From the NCBI GenBank assembly GCA_910586065.1, contig CAJUGI010000012.1, positions 1 to 15,075 on the forward strand: DNA of 15,075 nt, written 5' to 3'. The stretch comes from an uncultured Christensenella sp. (GTDB taxonomy: Bacteria > Bacillota > Clostridia > Christensenellales > Borkfalkiaceae). The notes below the pieces were generated by a model. The model worked only from the letters and a program-made list of their open reading frames with translations. It had not been told where the DNA came from and did no database searches. The position numbers and the translations under genes were made by a program. The number at the start of each line of letters is the position of its first letter. Position 1 is the first letter of the stretch. Below, in pieces: positions 1 through 12,400 of this stretch.

Positions 1-453
1 GGCGTAACCATGGCTGCAAAGACAGGCACGTTTACGACTGGCTACGGCACGGCAAACTCGGCAAAGAACCCATGGGATTATTTCACGTCGGATAACGGCA
101 GTTACGAGGTGTCGTCAACAGGCACAGGCGCGTCTAAGCAGGCGACGTTGGGGCTGTTGATAGACGTACCGTCCACACCGGCGGGTCTGACGTTTAACGG
201 TTCGGTGCAGGAGATAATAAGTAATTACAATACGCAGTATATCGCGTCGTATACGGTAACGGCGACGTATGAAACGGGAACGACGAAGAGCATAACGGTC
301 ACTACGCCGACGGTAGACGGAATGTTTATAAAGGCGCGGGACGCGGCGGATTATAAGATAACGTTCAAGTTAAAGGCCGGGTATTCGTGGAAGACGACGA
401 AGACTGCGGCGGACGTAACTGTAACGGCTACGATAAACAAGAAGGCTATAACT
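1..453 (+). other. Partial N-terminal region with one MBG-like domain
   Basis: The first 45 or so window residues are rich in Gly, Ser and Thr with no hydrophobic core, so they look like the interior of a secreted protein rather than a signal peptide. They run into an MBG-like domain: LTFNG at about residue 59, a DYKITFKLKAGYSW strand near residues 113-126, and a closing TATINKKAIT. The motif 'Y-x-I-T-x-x-L-x-x-G-Y-x-W' is common at the end of such repeats in Clostridial surface proteins. Whatever caps the protein tip lies before base 1. Confidence 0.6.
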
Positions 454-3400
454 GCGGCGAGCACGGTGTCGAACAAGGTATACGACGGCACGACCGCGGC
501 GGGCGTAACGGTAGGCGCAATAACGGGCAATTTGGACGGCAGTAATTTAACGGTAACGGCTACGGGCACGTTTGCGGACAAGAACGTCGGGACGGGAAAG
601 AATGTAACGATAAAGTATACGTTGGGTGGCAGTAAAGCAACCAACTATACTATGGCAAACAAGACGGTAACGGCAAATATAACAAAGAAGCCGATAACGG
701 GCTTGGCGTGGACGAACGACGCGTTAACGTATAACGGTGCGGCGCAGAAGCCTGTGGCGACAGTAGGAACTGAGCAAGGTTTGTGCGCGGGAGATACGGC
801 GTTCACGGCAACGGTAACGGGAGAGCAAACGAACGCCAGTGCGAGCGCGTATGTAGCGACGGCGACGGCGTTGGCGAACAGTAACTATGCAATGCCTGCG
901 GCGGGCACTTCGTATTTAACGCACAATTACAGTATATCTAAGGCGGAGCTGTCGGTAACGTGGGACGGTACGGCAATAACGTATTCTGGTTCGCAGCAGT
1001 ATCCGTTAATAACGGGAGTAACAACGGCGGTAACGCAAGGCACGTTGCCGACGAAAGCGGACTTTACATATCAGGTAACGGCTGGCGGCACGAACGCGGG
1101 CACGGGTAACACGGTAAGGGCAACGCTTTCTGGCGCGTTCACGACTAATTTCAAGTTAATAGTAACAGGTTCGGACGGAGTAGACGGCTCGGCCCAGGCG
1201 TACGTTACGAAAAATTACGAAATCAAGAAAGCGGCGTTGACTGTAACGGTGAGCGGGAATGCGTGGACGTATGACAAAGCTGAGCACAATCTAATCAAGG
1301 ACGGATACAGTGCAAAGACGGTGGACAATAAGACGCCGACGTTTGGCGGCGGTTCAGCGGTGTGGAGATTTGCTACGTCAACGGACAACGGTGCTACGTG
1401 GAGCAGTTGGTCGACGACAATGCCGAAGCTAACGAACGTAGCGGACGGCGGTACGAAAGTCAAGGTACAGGTAGAAGCGGATAATCATGAGATATATGAA
1501 AGCGAAGCGTTAGGTATAACGATAAGCGCGGCGGACATAACCGGGGCGACGGTAACGCAACCGGGAGCGGTGACGTACACGGGATTATCGCAGCCGCTGA
1601 CGGTAACCGGAGACAGAAAGCTTGTGATATCGGTGTTGTTTGCGACGTCGGGAATAAGAGAAGAGCTGGTGTTGGATAAAGATTACGAAGTAACGTACAG
1701 TAACAGCAACGGCGGACTTGGCAATAATACGAATGCGGGCACAGTAACGGTAACAATAAGAGGCAAGGGCAATTACGACGCGGCAAAGACAACGACAACG
1801 ACGTATGTAATCAATAAGGCAAAGATAACGGGATTGAGCTGGACGTTGCCGGAGAATATGAATTACAGCGGGACGACAAAGACGTTGAGCGCGTCGGCTA
1901 CTGGGACGGCGAACGGAATCGGAGCAAATTATCTGCCTGTATCGGGAAGTGATTTCACGTATACATACAGCGCGTTGGACAGCGGATTGACGCTTGTGGA
2001 CGGAAGCGCGGTAAACGCGGGGAATTACAAGGTAACGGCGGCGATAAAGGCCGGCACGTCGTATGCGAACAACTTTGAGTTTGATTCGTCTGTAGCGAAC
2101 GTAGATAGTAAGGAATTCAAGATAAAGAAAGCGGTAATAAAAGCGGACGGAATCTTGTGGGATAATTTAACGCAGAACTATACGGGCGGCGCGCTCAATC
2201 CGACGATAGACATGAGCACGGTGGATTACGCAACGGCGGTAGACGTTTCGGCGCAGTTGACGGCTGGGGATTTCACGTATACAACGCAGACTAACGCAGG
2301 AGAGAATCTGGCGATAACGGCTACGCTTAGCGCGAGTGCGGCGGAGAACTTCACATTTTCCGCGACGGACGAGAGTGTAAAGACGTTAACGACGAATTCG
2401 TTCAAGATAAGTGCGTTGGGTATAACGTTGACGGAGACGTTGGCGGCTTTGGCGTACGTAGCGGTTTACGACGGCGAGAAGCATGACGCGTTAAAGAGCG
2501 GTTATGCGGAAAAAGTCGTGCTTATAGACGAGAGAGACCGTTCGTCTGTGAAGTGGTATTACAGCTATGAGAATCTTGCGGCAGGTAGTGAAGACTGGAC
2601 TGAAGGTATGCCAACGGTCAAGGACGTAGCGGACAGTGAAAGGACGATATATTTTAAGGTAACGGCGGATAACCACGAAGCGTTTTTGGGTGATACCAAA
2701 GTAACGGTAACGGCTAAGGACGTAACGGTAACGGCGAATACGCTAACGGTAACGGGCAAGACGTACGACGGCACAGCAGACGTAGCGTCGGCGGACGTGG
2801 ATGTTAGCGGAGTCGGGTTCAGCTGGAAGCATGCAAACGACGAGCTGGGAGTAACGTTCACGGCGGCGGTGTATGCGGACAGGAATGCGGAAGAGAACAA
2901 GACGGTAACGGTAAGCGGACTGGAGCTTGTGGGCGCCGCGTCGGGGAACTATAAACTGATATCGGATTCCGCAATAACTACGGCGACGATAGCGCCGTTG
3001 AAAGTAGAAATAAAATGGTATCACGACCAGGCGGACGCAGAGCACGAAGGTCTGGAAGTAGTGTACGACGGTAATTCGCACGTAGCGATAGCGGTAATCA
3101 GCAACAAGAAGAACGACGCGGACAGCGACAGGCTGGACGTATCCTTTGTTGCGGAGGGAACGGTAGCAAGGGATAAAGCGGATTATCCGGTAAGAGCGAA
3201 TTCGGTTATAACAAACGCGACGGGCAACTATACGTTGGAGGGCGTGGATTTAAGCGCGGTATTAAAGATAACCGGCACGGGCGACCTTATATATAAAGAG
3301 GAAGACCCGGAGATATCGAAGCTGGTATATGACGGAACCGAGAAGATACCCGTGTTGTATTACACGGACAAATCGGGCAAGAAAGTATATCTGGACAGGA

Positions 3401-6400
3401 CGGCGTTTGAGAGTTATTCGGTAATCAGCACAAGCGGCGCGGCGGTAGTAAACGGCGCGGCGGTAAACGCGGGAACGTACAGAGCAACAATCGAGTTATC
3501 GCAGTTATACGACTGGTCCGGCAGTGTTAGCGGTTCGGCGGAGTCGCGCGTGCGTGAATTTTTCTTCACGGTAGAAAAGGCTACGGTAAGCGGTCTTGGA
3601 GTCAAGGGAGAAACGGGAATGACCGTAAGCGGCGTTAACGAGTTTACGGTAACGTATAACGGCAGCGCTCATGCGCTTTCGGCGGACTGGAGTAAAATAA
3701 CAGTAAACGGCGCGGCTCTTGACGGTTTATCCGAGGCGGTAAAGGAAGCGTTCTTTAATGCAGACGGCAGTGTTAAGGGAATAGAGGCGGAAGTTTACTA
3801 CGACGGCACAACGGCTACGAAGACGAACGCAAACGAAAACGGCTACGAAGTAGAAATACGTTTCAATGTAAACGGCAACTTCAACGCAATTGCTTCGCTT
3901 ACGGCAAAGCTTATAATAGAGCGGAGTGAAATAGATATAAGCGGAGTAAGCTTTGCAGGAATCGGAACGGGCTGGAGCGATTTAAGTACGGTTTACGACG
4001 GCAGTTTCAAGAGGGTTGAAGTAACCAATCTTCCTGCGGGAGTAACTGCAAACGTATCGTACTGGCAGGGCGGCGAAAGCAAGGGCACGGAAGGCGTGCA
4101 GGCTATAGGCGAATATACAGTAAAGGCAACGTTTAACTATGACGTAGCAAATTATAAGCTTGTAAAGACGACGGGCGGCGCAGAAGAGACGGGAATAGAG
4201 GCAACGCTTAAAATAACCGCAAAGGGCATAGATTTAAGCGGCGTCAATCTTGTGGGCGACACGACCGGCACGGGCGGAATAACTTATGACGGCGGCACGC
4301 ACAAAGTAACTGCGGCAAACGTACCCGAGGGCGTAACGGGCGTAGAGTATGTGTATAAAAACTCTGCCGGAGAAACGTTAACGGGCGACGGAGTTAAGGA
4401 CGCCGGCACGTATACCGTAGAAATCACTTACAAGGTAGACGCGAACTACGGCAGTGACAGTACGGCGGTAGCGGAAATAAGAATCAATCCTGCCCCGCTT
4501 ACGATAACGGCGAACGACGTAACGGTAAGTTACGGCGACGCGCCTACGGATAACGGCGCAACGTTCAGCGGTCTTAAGAGCGGCGACGGCGCAAGTCTGT
4601 TTACGTTAGCTTACGATTACAAGAACGGCAGTGCGGGTTATAACTTCTATGCCGGCGTAGGCACGTATACGGTAGAAGTGCGCGTTGCGTCGTCCGCAAC
4701 GGACAACTACACAATAACGTGCGTATCAGGGAAACTCAACGTAAAGGCGCGTACGGTAAACGTAACGTGGCAGAATTCGCAGACGGACGGCAACACGTCG
4801 TTCGAGTATGTGTATGACGGCGTAACGGAGTTCAAGCCTTATGCGCGTGTGACCAACGCAGTAAACGGCGACGTGCTCACGTTGGTAGTCAGCGGCGGGC
4901 AGATAAACGCGGCGCTGAACTGCACGGCGAAAGTAACGGATATTACGGGGGCAAACGCTAAAAACTATGAGTTGCCGGTAGTAGAAATCAGTCAAACGTT
5001 CAACGTGTTGCCTAAACCGAGAACGGGAGTAATCGTGTGGGATGCAGGCGACTTGTACTATAACGGACAGGCGCAGGCGCCCAAGGCGTACTATTTTGAG
5101 AACGAAACGGACAGAGTACCTAAAGAGCTTACGGTAACGACGAACGTAGCGGCAATAAACAAAGGAACGTATACGGCAACGGCGACGCTTGGCAGCAATT
5201 ACGAGTTAAAGGGAGAAACGACTAAGGAATTCGAAATCAAGGCGCGCAGGGTATATATCAATATAGACGACGCGACAGTGAAGTTCGGGAACAACATAGA
5301 TTTAAGCGGATTAACCTGGACATATGTGTCGGGGAGCGACGAATTTGTCAGTGGCGAGGCGTATACGATTACGTTTGACTGCGGCAGTATAACGGCAAAG
5401 GGCAAGTATGCGATAGCAGGTAAGTTTACGTCGAACAACGCTGGAAACTACGAAGTAAGATTCGTAGGCAGCTGGATAAGTACGGACGATAAGAACGGCA
5501 AGTGCGGAACGCTTACAGTTACTGAGGGCACATACGATACAAACGGAATAACGTTCACGGGAACGGAAGTGACGTATGACGGCATGCCGCACGGAATAAC
5601 GGTAAACGGTTTACCGGAAGGCGTAACAGTAGAGAGCGTAACGTACGTCAAGGACGGCAAAATTTACGCGGCTGAGGACGTGGTAAAAGCAGGAGAGTAT
5701 ACGGTAGAAATCGTATATAATAGTACGAATCCGAATTTTACAGCGTTGACGGGAACGACGGTAAAGCTTACAATAAAGAAAGCGGCGTTAACCGTAAAAG
5801 CTAACGACAACACCATAGTTTACGGCGAGGAGCCTGCGGCGAACAGCGTAACATACAGCGGCTGGGTAAACGGCGAAGACGAAAGCGTCGGCGGAATACT
5901 GTCCGGAGCGTTGCAATACGCATTCAATTATACGCGTTACGGCAATACCGGCACCTATAGGATAGATATAGTCGAGGGCTGTATACTTTCCGAGAATTAC
6001 GAAATCACGTTTATACCCGGAACGTTAACCGTGCAGGCTCGAGAACTGAGCGTGGAATGGTTTGCGGACGACGGCAAGAACTCCAAGGTATACAAATATA
6101 CTTTCGACGCAACTAAACCGGAAACGGAATACGTACCGGTAGCGGTAATAATGAGCGGAGTAGTAAACGGCGACAGCGTAACATTGCTTGTAAGCGGCGC
6201 GCAGAGTAAAATCGGCGTCAACTATAAGGCTACGGCAAGTTCGGATAATGCAAACTACGTAGTTAAGGCAAGCGACGCAACGGTATTGTTCAGTATAATT
6301 CCCGCGGAGAAATACACGGTAATCTGGGACAACGCAGAAATAACGTATAACGGCGAAACGCAAAAGCCGTCTGCAATCTACTATGACGAATCCGGCAACG

Positions 6401-9400
6401 AACATGTTGTGCCGGCGTCTGCGGTGCAGATAACCAAAGGCAACGCGCTTAATGCGGGTAACCACAGCGTAAGTATAATTGCGGGAACAACGGCGGCGGA
6501 CGGACATACGCTGACGTGGGAAGCGCACGATTTTGAAATACTTCCTGCGGAAATAACTGTAACAATCAGTCCGGCGACAACAACGGCGCCGTACGGCAAA
6601 GTAGAAGCTTGGATAAACGCGTTGGGCGCAAGCGACTGGTCTGTAACAAGCGGAACGCTTTATGGTACGGATAATTTGCAGTTGCGGTTTGTTGTCAACG
6701 CAGACAATACAAGCGGCGTAGGCACTTATGCGGTAACGGCTGAGAGCGGCAACGTCAACTATGCGGTAACGGTGATAGCCGGCGTGCTTACGGTTGAAAA
6801 AGCCGAGGTGGTAATGAACGCCGCGGTAACCGGAGTGTTCGGAACGACGCCGAAGCAGTATACGGAAAATTACAACGGAGCAACGCACGAATTAAAGATA
6901 ACTGGCGCTCTTCCGGAAGGAATAACGAGCGTAAGATACGAGTATTATCAGGACAATGTTTTGGTATCGTCTTACGGCGTAAAGAACGCCGGTACGTATA
7001 CGGTGAAGGCGGTGTTTACGACGGACGGCAACCATAAGGTAACCGCGGAGTACAGTGCAACGCTGACAATAAAAGCGAAGGCAGTTGGCGCAATCACGTT
7101 GCCTGCAAGCGAAAGCGTAACATACGACGGACGTTCGCATTCATTGCTTTTAAGCGGAGATTCCGAAGCGGTGGACGGCGTTAAGTTCACGTACGTGGGC
7201 GCAGTATACGGAGCGGTTGGCGCCGCGGTAAACGCGGATACGTACACAGTAACGGCGGTAATCACGTTTAACGCAAACTACGACGCAAGCGGACTGTCCG
7301 GATATAACAGTGTAACTGGCGAACTGACGTTGACCGGCACGCTTGTAATAAGGAAAGCGACGTTGACGGTAACGGCGAAGAGCGGCGCAACCGAATACGG
7401 CGCTTCGGCAACCGGATATGGATACGAAATAACGGGTTTTGTAAACGGCGAGAGTAAGAACGATACTTCGGTAATAGAAGTAACGGACGTAGTTTACGGT
7501 TACAGAACGGGTAAGAACGCTGCGGGCACGAACGCCGGCAGGTATGATGACGAAATTACGGTAACGCTTAGTTATACGTCGTCTAATTACGAGGTGAAAT
7601 ATGCCGTTATAGGCGGTACGCTTACGGTAACGCCGAAAGTGATAGATTCATCGGACGTAATCTGGTACGACAAAGACGGCGGAACGTCGGGGACCGAGTT
7701 TACGTATAAGTATGACGGCAACGCGCACGTACCGGTAGCGGTATACGCAGCGGATGCAAACGTAACGTTGACAGTAAGCGGTGCGCAGAGCTTAGCTGGA
7801 GATAGATATACGGCAACGGTAACGGGAATCGGCGGCGCGAACGGCGCGAACTACGAGTTGCCCGTTGTGGACCTTGAGGTAACGTTCAATATAACGAACG
7901 AGCCTGTGGTGGAATACGAGGTAATCTGGAACAACACGGTGCACGAATACGACAACACGTCGTACAAGCCGACGGCGTATTATTATGACGGGAATACGAA
8001 AGTAGAAATTCCTTCAAGCGACGTAACGGTAGCCGGCGGCAGCGCGGTGAACGCGGGCACATATACAGCAAGCGTTCCTGCACAGCTCAACGGACACGTG
8101 TTAACGAACACTACGGTGTCGTTCAGTATTGCAAAGCGTACGGTTTATATAGAAATCGGCGATATCGGAACGCGATACGGCGAAGTGCCGAACATGAGCG
8201 CGGTAAGCTGGAAGTATCTGTACGGCGACGCGGAGAAACAGTTCCTTGCGGGCGAGAGGTATACGATTACCTTTACGTGCGAGGCTGATTCAACGAGCGC
8301 CGTGGGAACGTATCCCGTAAGCGGTCACTTTGTAGCGGCAAACGCAAGGAATTACGAAGTTATATTCGTTGGCAGTTATGCGTCCGCGTCAGCGGAAACA
8401 AACGGCAAGTACGGCACGCTTACAATAGAAAAAGCAACGTACGATATGAGTAAAGTGACGTATGTGGGCACGGAAGTGACATACGACGGTGCGGCGCACG
8501 TAATAACGCTGAGCGGATTGCCTGTAGGTTTAACGTCTGCGAACTACGAGTGTGTTTACAGTTCGGCGGACGGCTGGAAGGTAACGGAAGCGATATCGGC
8601 GGGCGTGTATAACGTAACGATAACGTTCAAGGGATTAGATACGGAAAATTACGAACCGGTAGAAGCGCTTACGGCAACGTTGACGATAAAGAAAGCGGCG
8701 TTGATAGTCACGGCAAACGACCATACGGTTATATACGGCGAGACGGCGACGGCGAACGGCGTAAGTTATGAAGGTTTTGTAACCGGGTCGGGAACGGCAG
8801 AAACCGAGAGCGTGCTTAAGGGACAGTTGACGTTCACCTATAACTATACCCAAGGCGACAATGCGGGAACGTACCGAATCGTGCCGTCAGGGCTGAGTTC
8901 CGGGAACTATGAAATAACGTTCAGAGCGGGCACGTTAACGGTAGACAAGCGAACTGTAACGGTAAAGTGGTATTACGATACGACGCGCGGCGACCAGGCG
9001 TTGCAGTACGTATATGATAACGGCAAGCTGTTTGCGCCTGTAGCAGTAGCGGAAAATCTGCTTGCCGGCGACAGTGCGGAGATTACGGTAAGCGGCGCGC
9101 AGGGCGACGTAGGAGTAAACATAACCGCCACGGCAAGTTCCATAAGTAATTCCAATTACAAATTACCTACGGACGGCAGCGAGAGTGTAAAATTCAGCAT
9201 TTTGCCGGCGCGGAATAATTACGTAATTTGGGATAATACGGAGTTTGTGTACGACGGCGCGGCGCATAAGCCTGAGGCGTTCTACATAGATTCCGAAGGT
9301 AATCGTGTAAATATAGATTCGCAGTACATTACCGTGGACGTGGGCGAGGCGGTAGACGCTAAGGCGGGCTACTATCTTGCGGCAATCGATACTACCTACT

Positions 9401-12400
9401 ATAACAGTAATAATCTGGCAGGCGACCGCCAGTTCAGGTTCTACATCAAGCCGTTGGAAATAACGCTGGAAGTGAACGCGCAGACGGCAACTTACGGCAA
9501 CGTAACGGTAGCGCAGAACGCATGGAGCTATGCGGCGGGCAGCAACAAATTTATAGACGGCGGACGTAACCCCGTAAGCGGCGGAACGGCGCTGGAATAT
9601 CTTATATTTGCGGCAGAAGCCGGGAATACGACGCCCGTGGGCACGTATACGATAACGCTGGTATGTACAAACGGCAATTACGTAGTAAGGTTCACTGACG
9701 GCACGCTCACAATAAATAAAGCAACGGTAGTAATGACCGACGCGGTAACGGGAGTGTTTGATAACGGCACTACGGCAACGACTGCAAACACCTATGAATA
9801 CGACGGACAAAAGCACGTAATAGAAGTAACGGGCGAATTGCCTGTCGGAATAACAGGGGTGACGTACGAATATTACCTTAACGGCAAGCTTGTATCTACA
9901 AACGGAGTAAAAGGAGCCGGACAATATACGGTAAAGGCAATATTCAGCGTAGACGGAAATTACGAAGAAATAACTACGGAATACACGGCGGTGCTGTTGA
10001 TAACCGAAGCGGAAATCAATATAGATAACGTAAGGTTTGAGGCAGAGAAGACTGTAGTATATTCCGGTGAAGAACAACAGGTGTTTGTAAGCGGAACGGC
10101 AATAGGCGTAGAGCGCGTGGAATACGAATATTACGAGTATGACGCAAGCGCTGCGGATAATATTGGTACAAGGCTTACGGACGTACCTAAGAACGTAGGA
10201 AAATACGTAGTAATCGCGCGGTTTATAGCGGCGGAGAACTATACGTCAAACAACGCGTATAAGAAGATGGTGCTTGAAGTTACGCGTGCGGCGCTGACGG
10301 TTGTGATAGACAACAAGACGACGGTATACGGAACAGCGGCGCCGGTATTGGGCAAAGATTACGCAGTATCTGGTTTGTTGGGCAGCGACGGCGAGAGCGT
10401 GCTTGGCACGATAGCGCTTGAATACACCGGTTACACGGGCGCGGCAAGCGACGCGGGCGATTATGTGATAGCGGCGACAGCGGGAACAACGTTTGACGTT
10501 GCCAACTATACGGTAACTGTTGTAAACGGCACGCTTACCGTAACGAAGTATTTCATAAACGCAGACGAAGTTGAGTGGACTGATAGCGACGGCACGACGG
10601 ATAAGACGTATATATACAGTTATGACGGCGTAACGGAGTACAGACCGTATGCGGTAGCTGTAATCGGCGGCGAGCGCGTAATACTTACGGTAACCGTAAG
10701 CGGTGAAAACGCAACGTCTGGCGCGGCCGTAGAGGTTGGCAGTTATACAGCAACGGTAACCGGCGTAACCGGTAGTAGCAACTACGAAGTAGCGGCGGAT
10801 ATAAACTGTGCGTTTGTAATAGTGGAGAATCCTCCGGAGGAATACGAAGTAGTCTGGACGGATACGCATTTCGTGTACGACGGTACCGGCAAGAAGCCTA
10901 CGGCAAGTTATTACGACGGTACGGCGATAGTGACCGTAGCGGCGGGGGATATAACTGTAACCGGAGATTTAACGGACGGAAAAGCTATAAACGCCGGTAC
11001 ATACGAAGCGAGCGTGACGGTAAACGGAAAAGTATTTACAGAAGAGTTTACAATAGCGGCGAAGAAAGTTTCGGTAATAATAGGCGAAGTGCAGACAGTG
11101 TACGGAACGGCGCCGGATTTAAGTAACGTAAGTTACGAAACGGACGGCGCGGCGGTAGCGGATATTGCAAGCGGAATAACGTTCCGGAGTACAATTTCGT
11201 TGGTTGCAAACGTGGGAACGTATGCAAACGCAATCGAAGGCGTATATACCGGTAGTGCGAATTACGTAGTAATATTCACGAACGGCACGTTAAGAATAAA
11301 CAAGGCGCGGTTGGATACGTCTGGAATAGAGTTTGAAGACTCGGTAGTAACGTACGACGGCAAGAAGCACGCGGTAATTCCCAGCAGTTTGCCGGAGGGA
11401 CTGACGGCAACGGTATCGTATTATACGGCGGCAAACGGCTGGAGTTACGATATAGACGGAGTAGTGGCGGCAGGTACTTATACGGTGACGGTATCGCTTG
11501 TGCTTGACGCAAGCATAGCTGGCAACTACGAACCTGTAAGCGGAATGACCGGCACGCTGGTAATAAAGAAAGCGGCGTTGACGGTAACGGCTGTAAATAA
11601 CGCGATAACGTACGGCGACGCGCCGGCGGCGCATGAAGACGGCGTAGCGATTACCGGTTTTGTAAACGGCGAAGACGAAAGCGTTCTGAAGGGCAGACTG
11701 GAGTACGGTTTCAACTATAACGTCGGCGGCAGTGCCGGCACGTACAGCATAACGCCTTCGGGATTGCGTGCAGACAACTACGAAATAACGTTTAAGAGCG
11801 GCGTGCTTACGGTAAACAAGCGTGTAGTAACAATAAGCTGGTACAAGGACAGCAGTCTCAGGGAAAGCGAAGGGTTCCGGTATCCTTACGACGGGGCAAC
11901 GGAATATAAACCGCACGCCGTGGCAGGGAATCTTGTGGGCAACGACAGCGCTACGTTAACGGTGAGCGGCGGACAGGTAAATGCTGGGCTTAAGTATCTT
12001 GCAACCGTAACAAAGATAAGCAACAACAATTATGCTTTGCCTACAGACGGCAGCGAGAGCGTAAGTTTCGATATAATCCCGCGTTCGCATGTAATAGTCT
12101 GGGAGAATACGGAGTTTATCTATAACGCGCAAAGACAGGCGCCTTCGGCGTACTACTTTGACGAAAACGGCAAGCAGGTAGAGCTGAGCGTAACAGTAAA
12201 CGGCTATCCCCAGCAGGCGGGCGAGTACGTAGCAACGGCAGCGGTGCCGTCCGGGATAACGCTTACGGGCGACCCTACGCGCAAGTTTGAAATCAAGCCT
12301 AAGGAAATCACCGTAGAGATACTTTCGGTAACGGCAACGTACAAGCAACTTCCGCAGTTTGACCAAAACGGCTGGAGATATGTTGGAAGCGAAACGATAA

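Noticed and set aside
10..12. ATG at base 10 as the true gene start
   Set aside because: There is no ribosome-binding site in the bases before it, the frame stays open to the window edge, and no signal peptide follows.
6025..10077. Long minus-strand open frames, including ones of 287 and 304 codons
   Set aside because: They lie wholly inside the plus-strand gene and encode Arg/Tyr/Val-rich low-complexity strings, as expected from the complement of GTA-ACG codons (CGT-TAC). No ribosome-binding sites or family motifs were seen.
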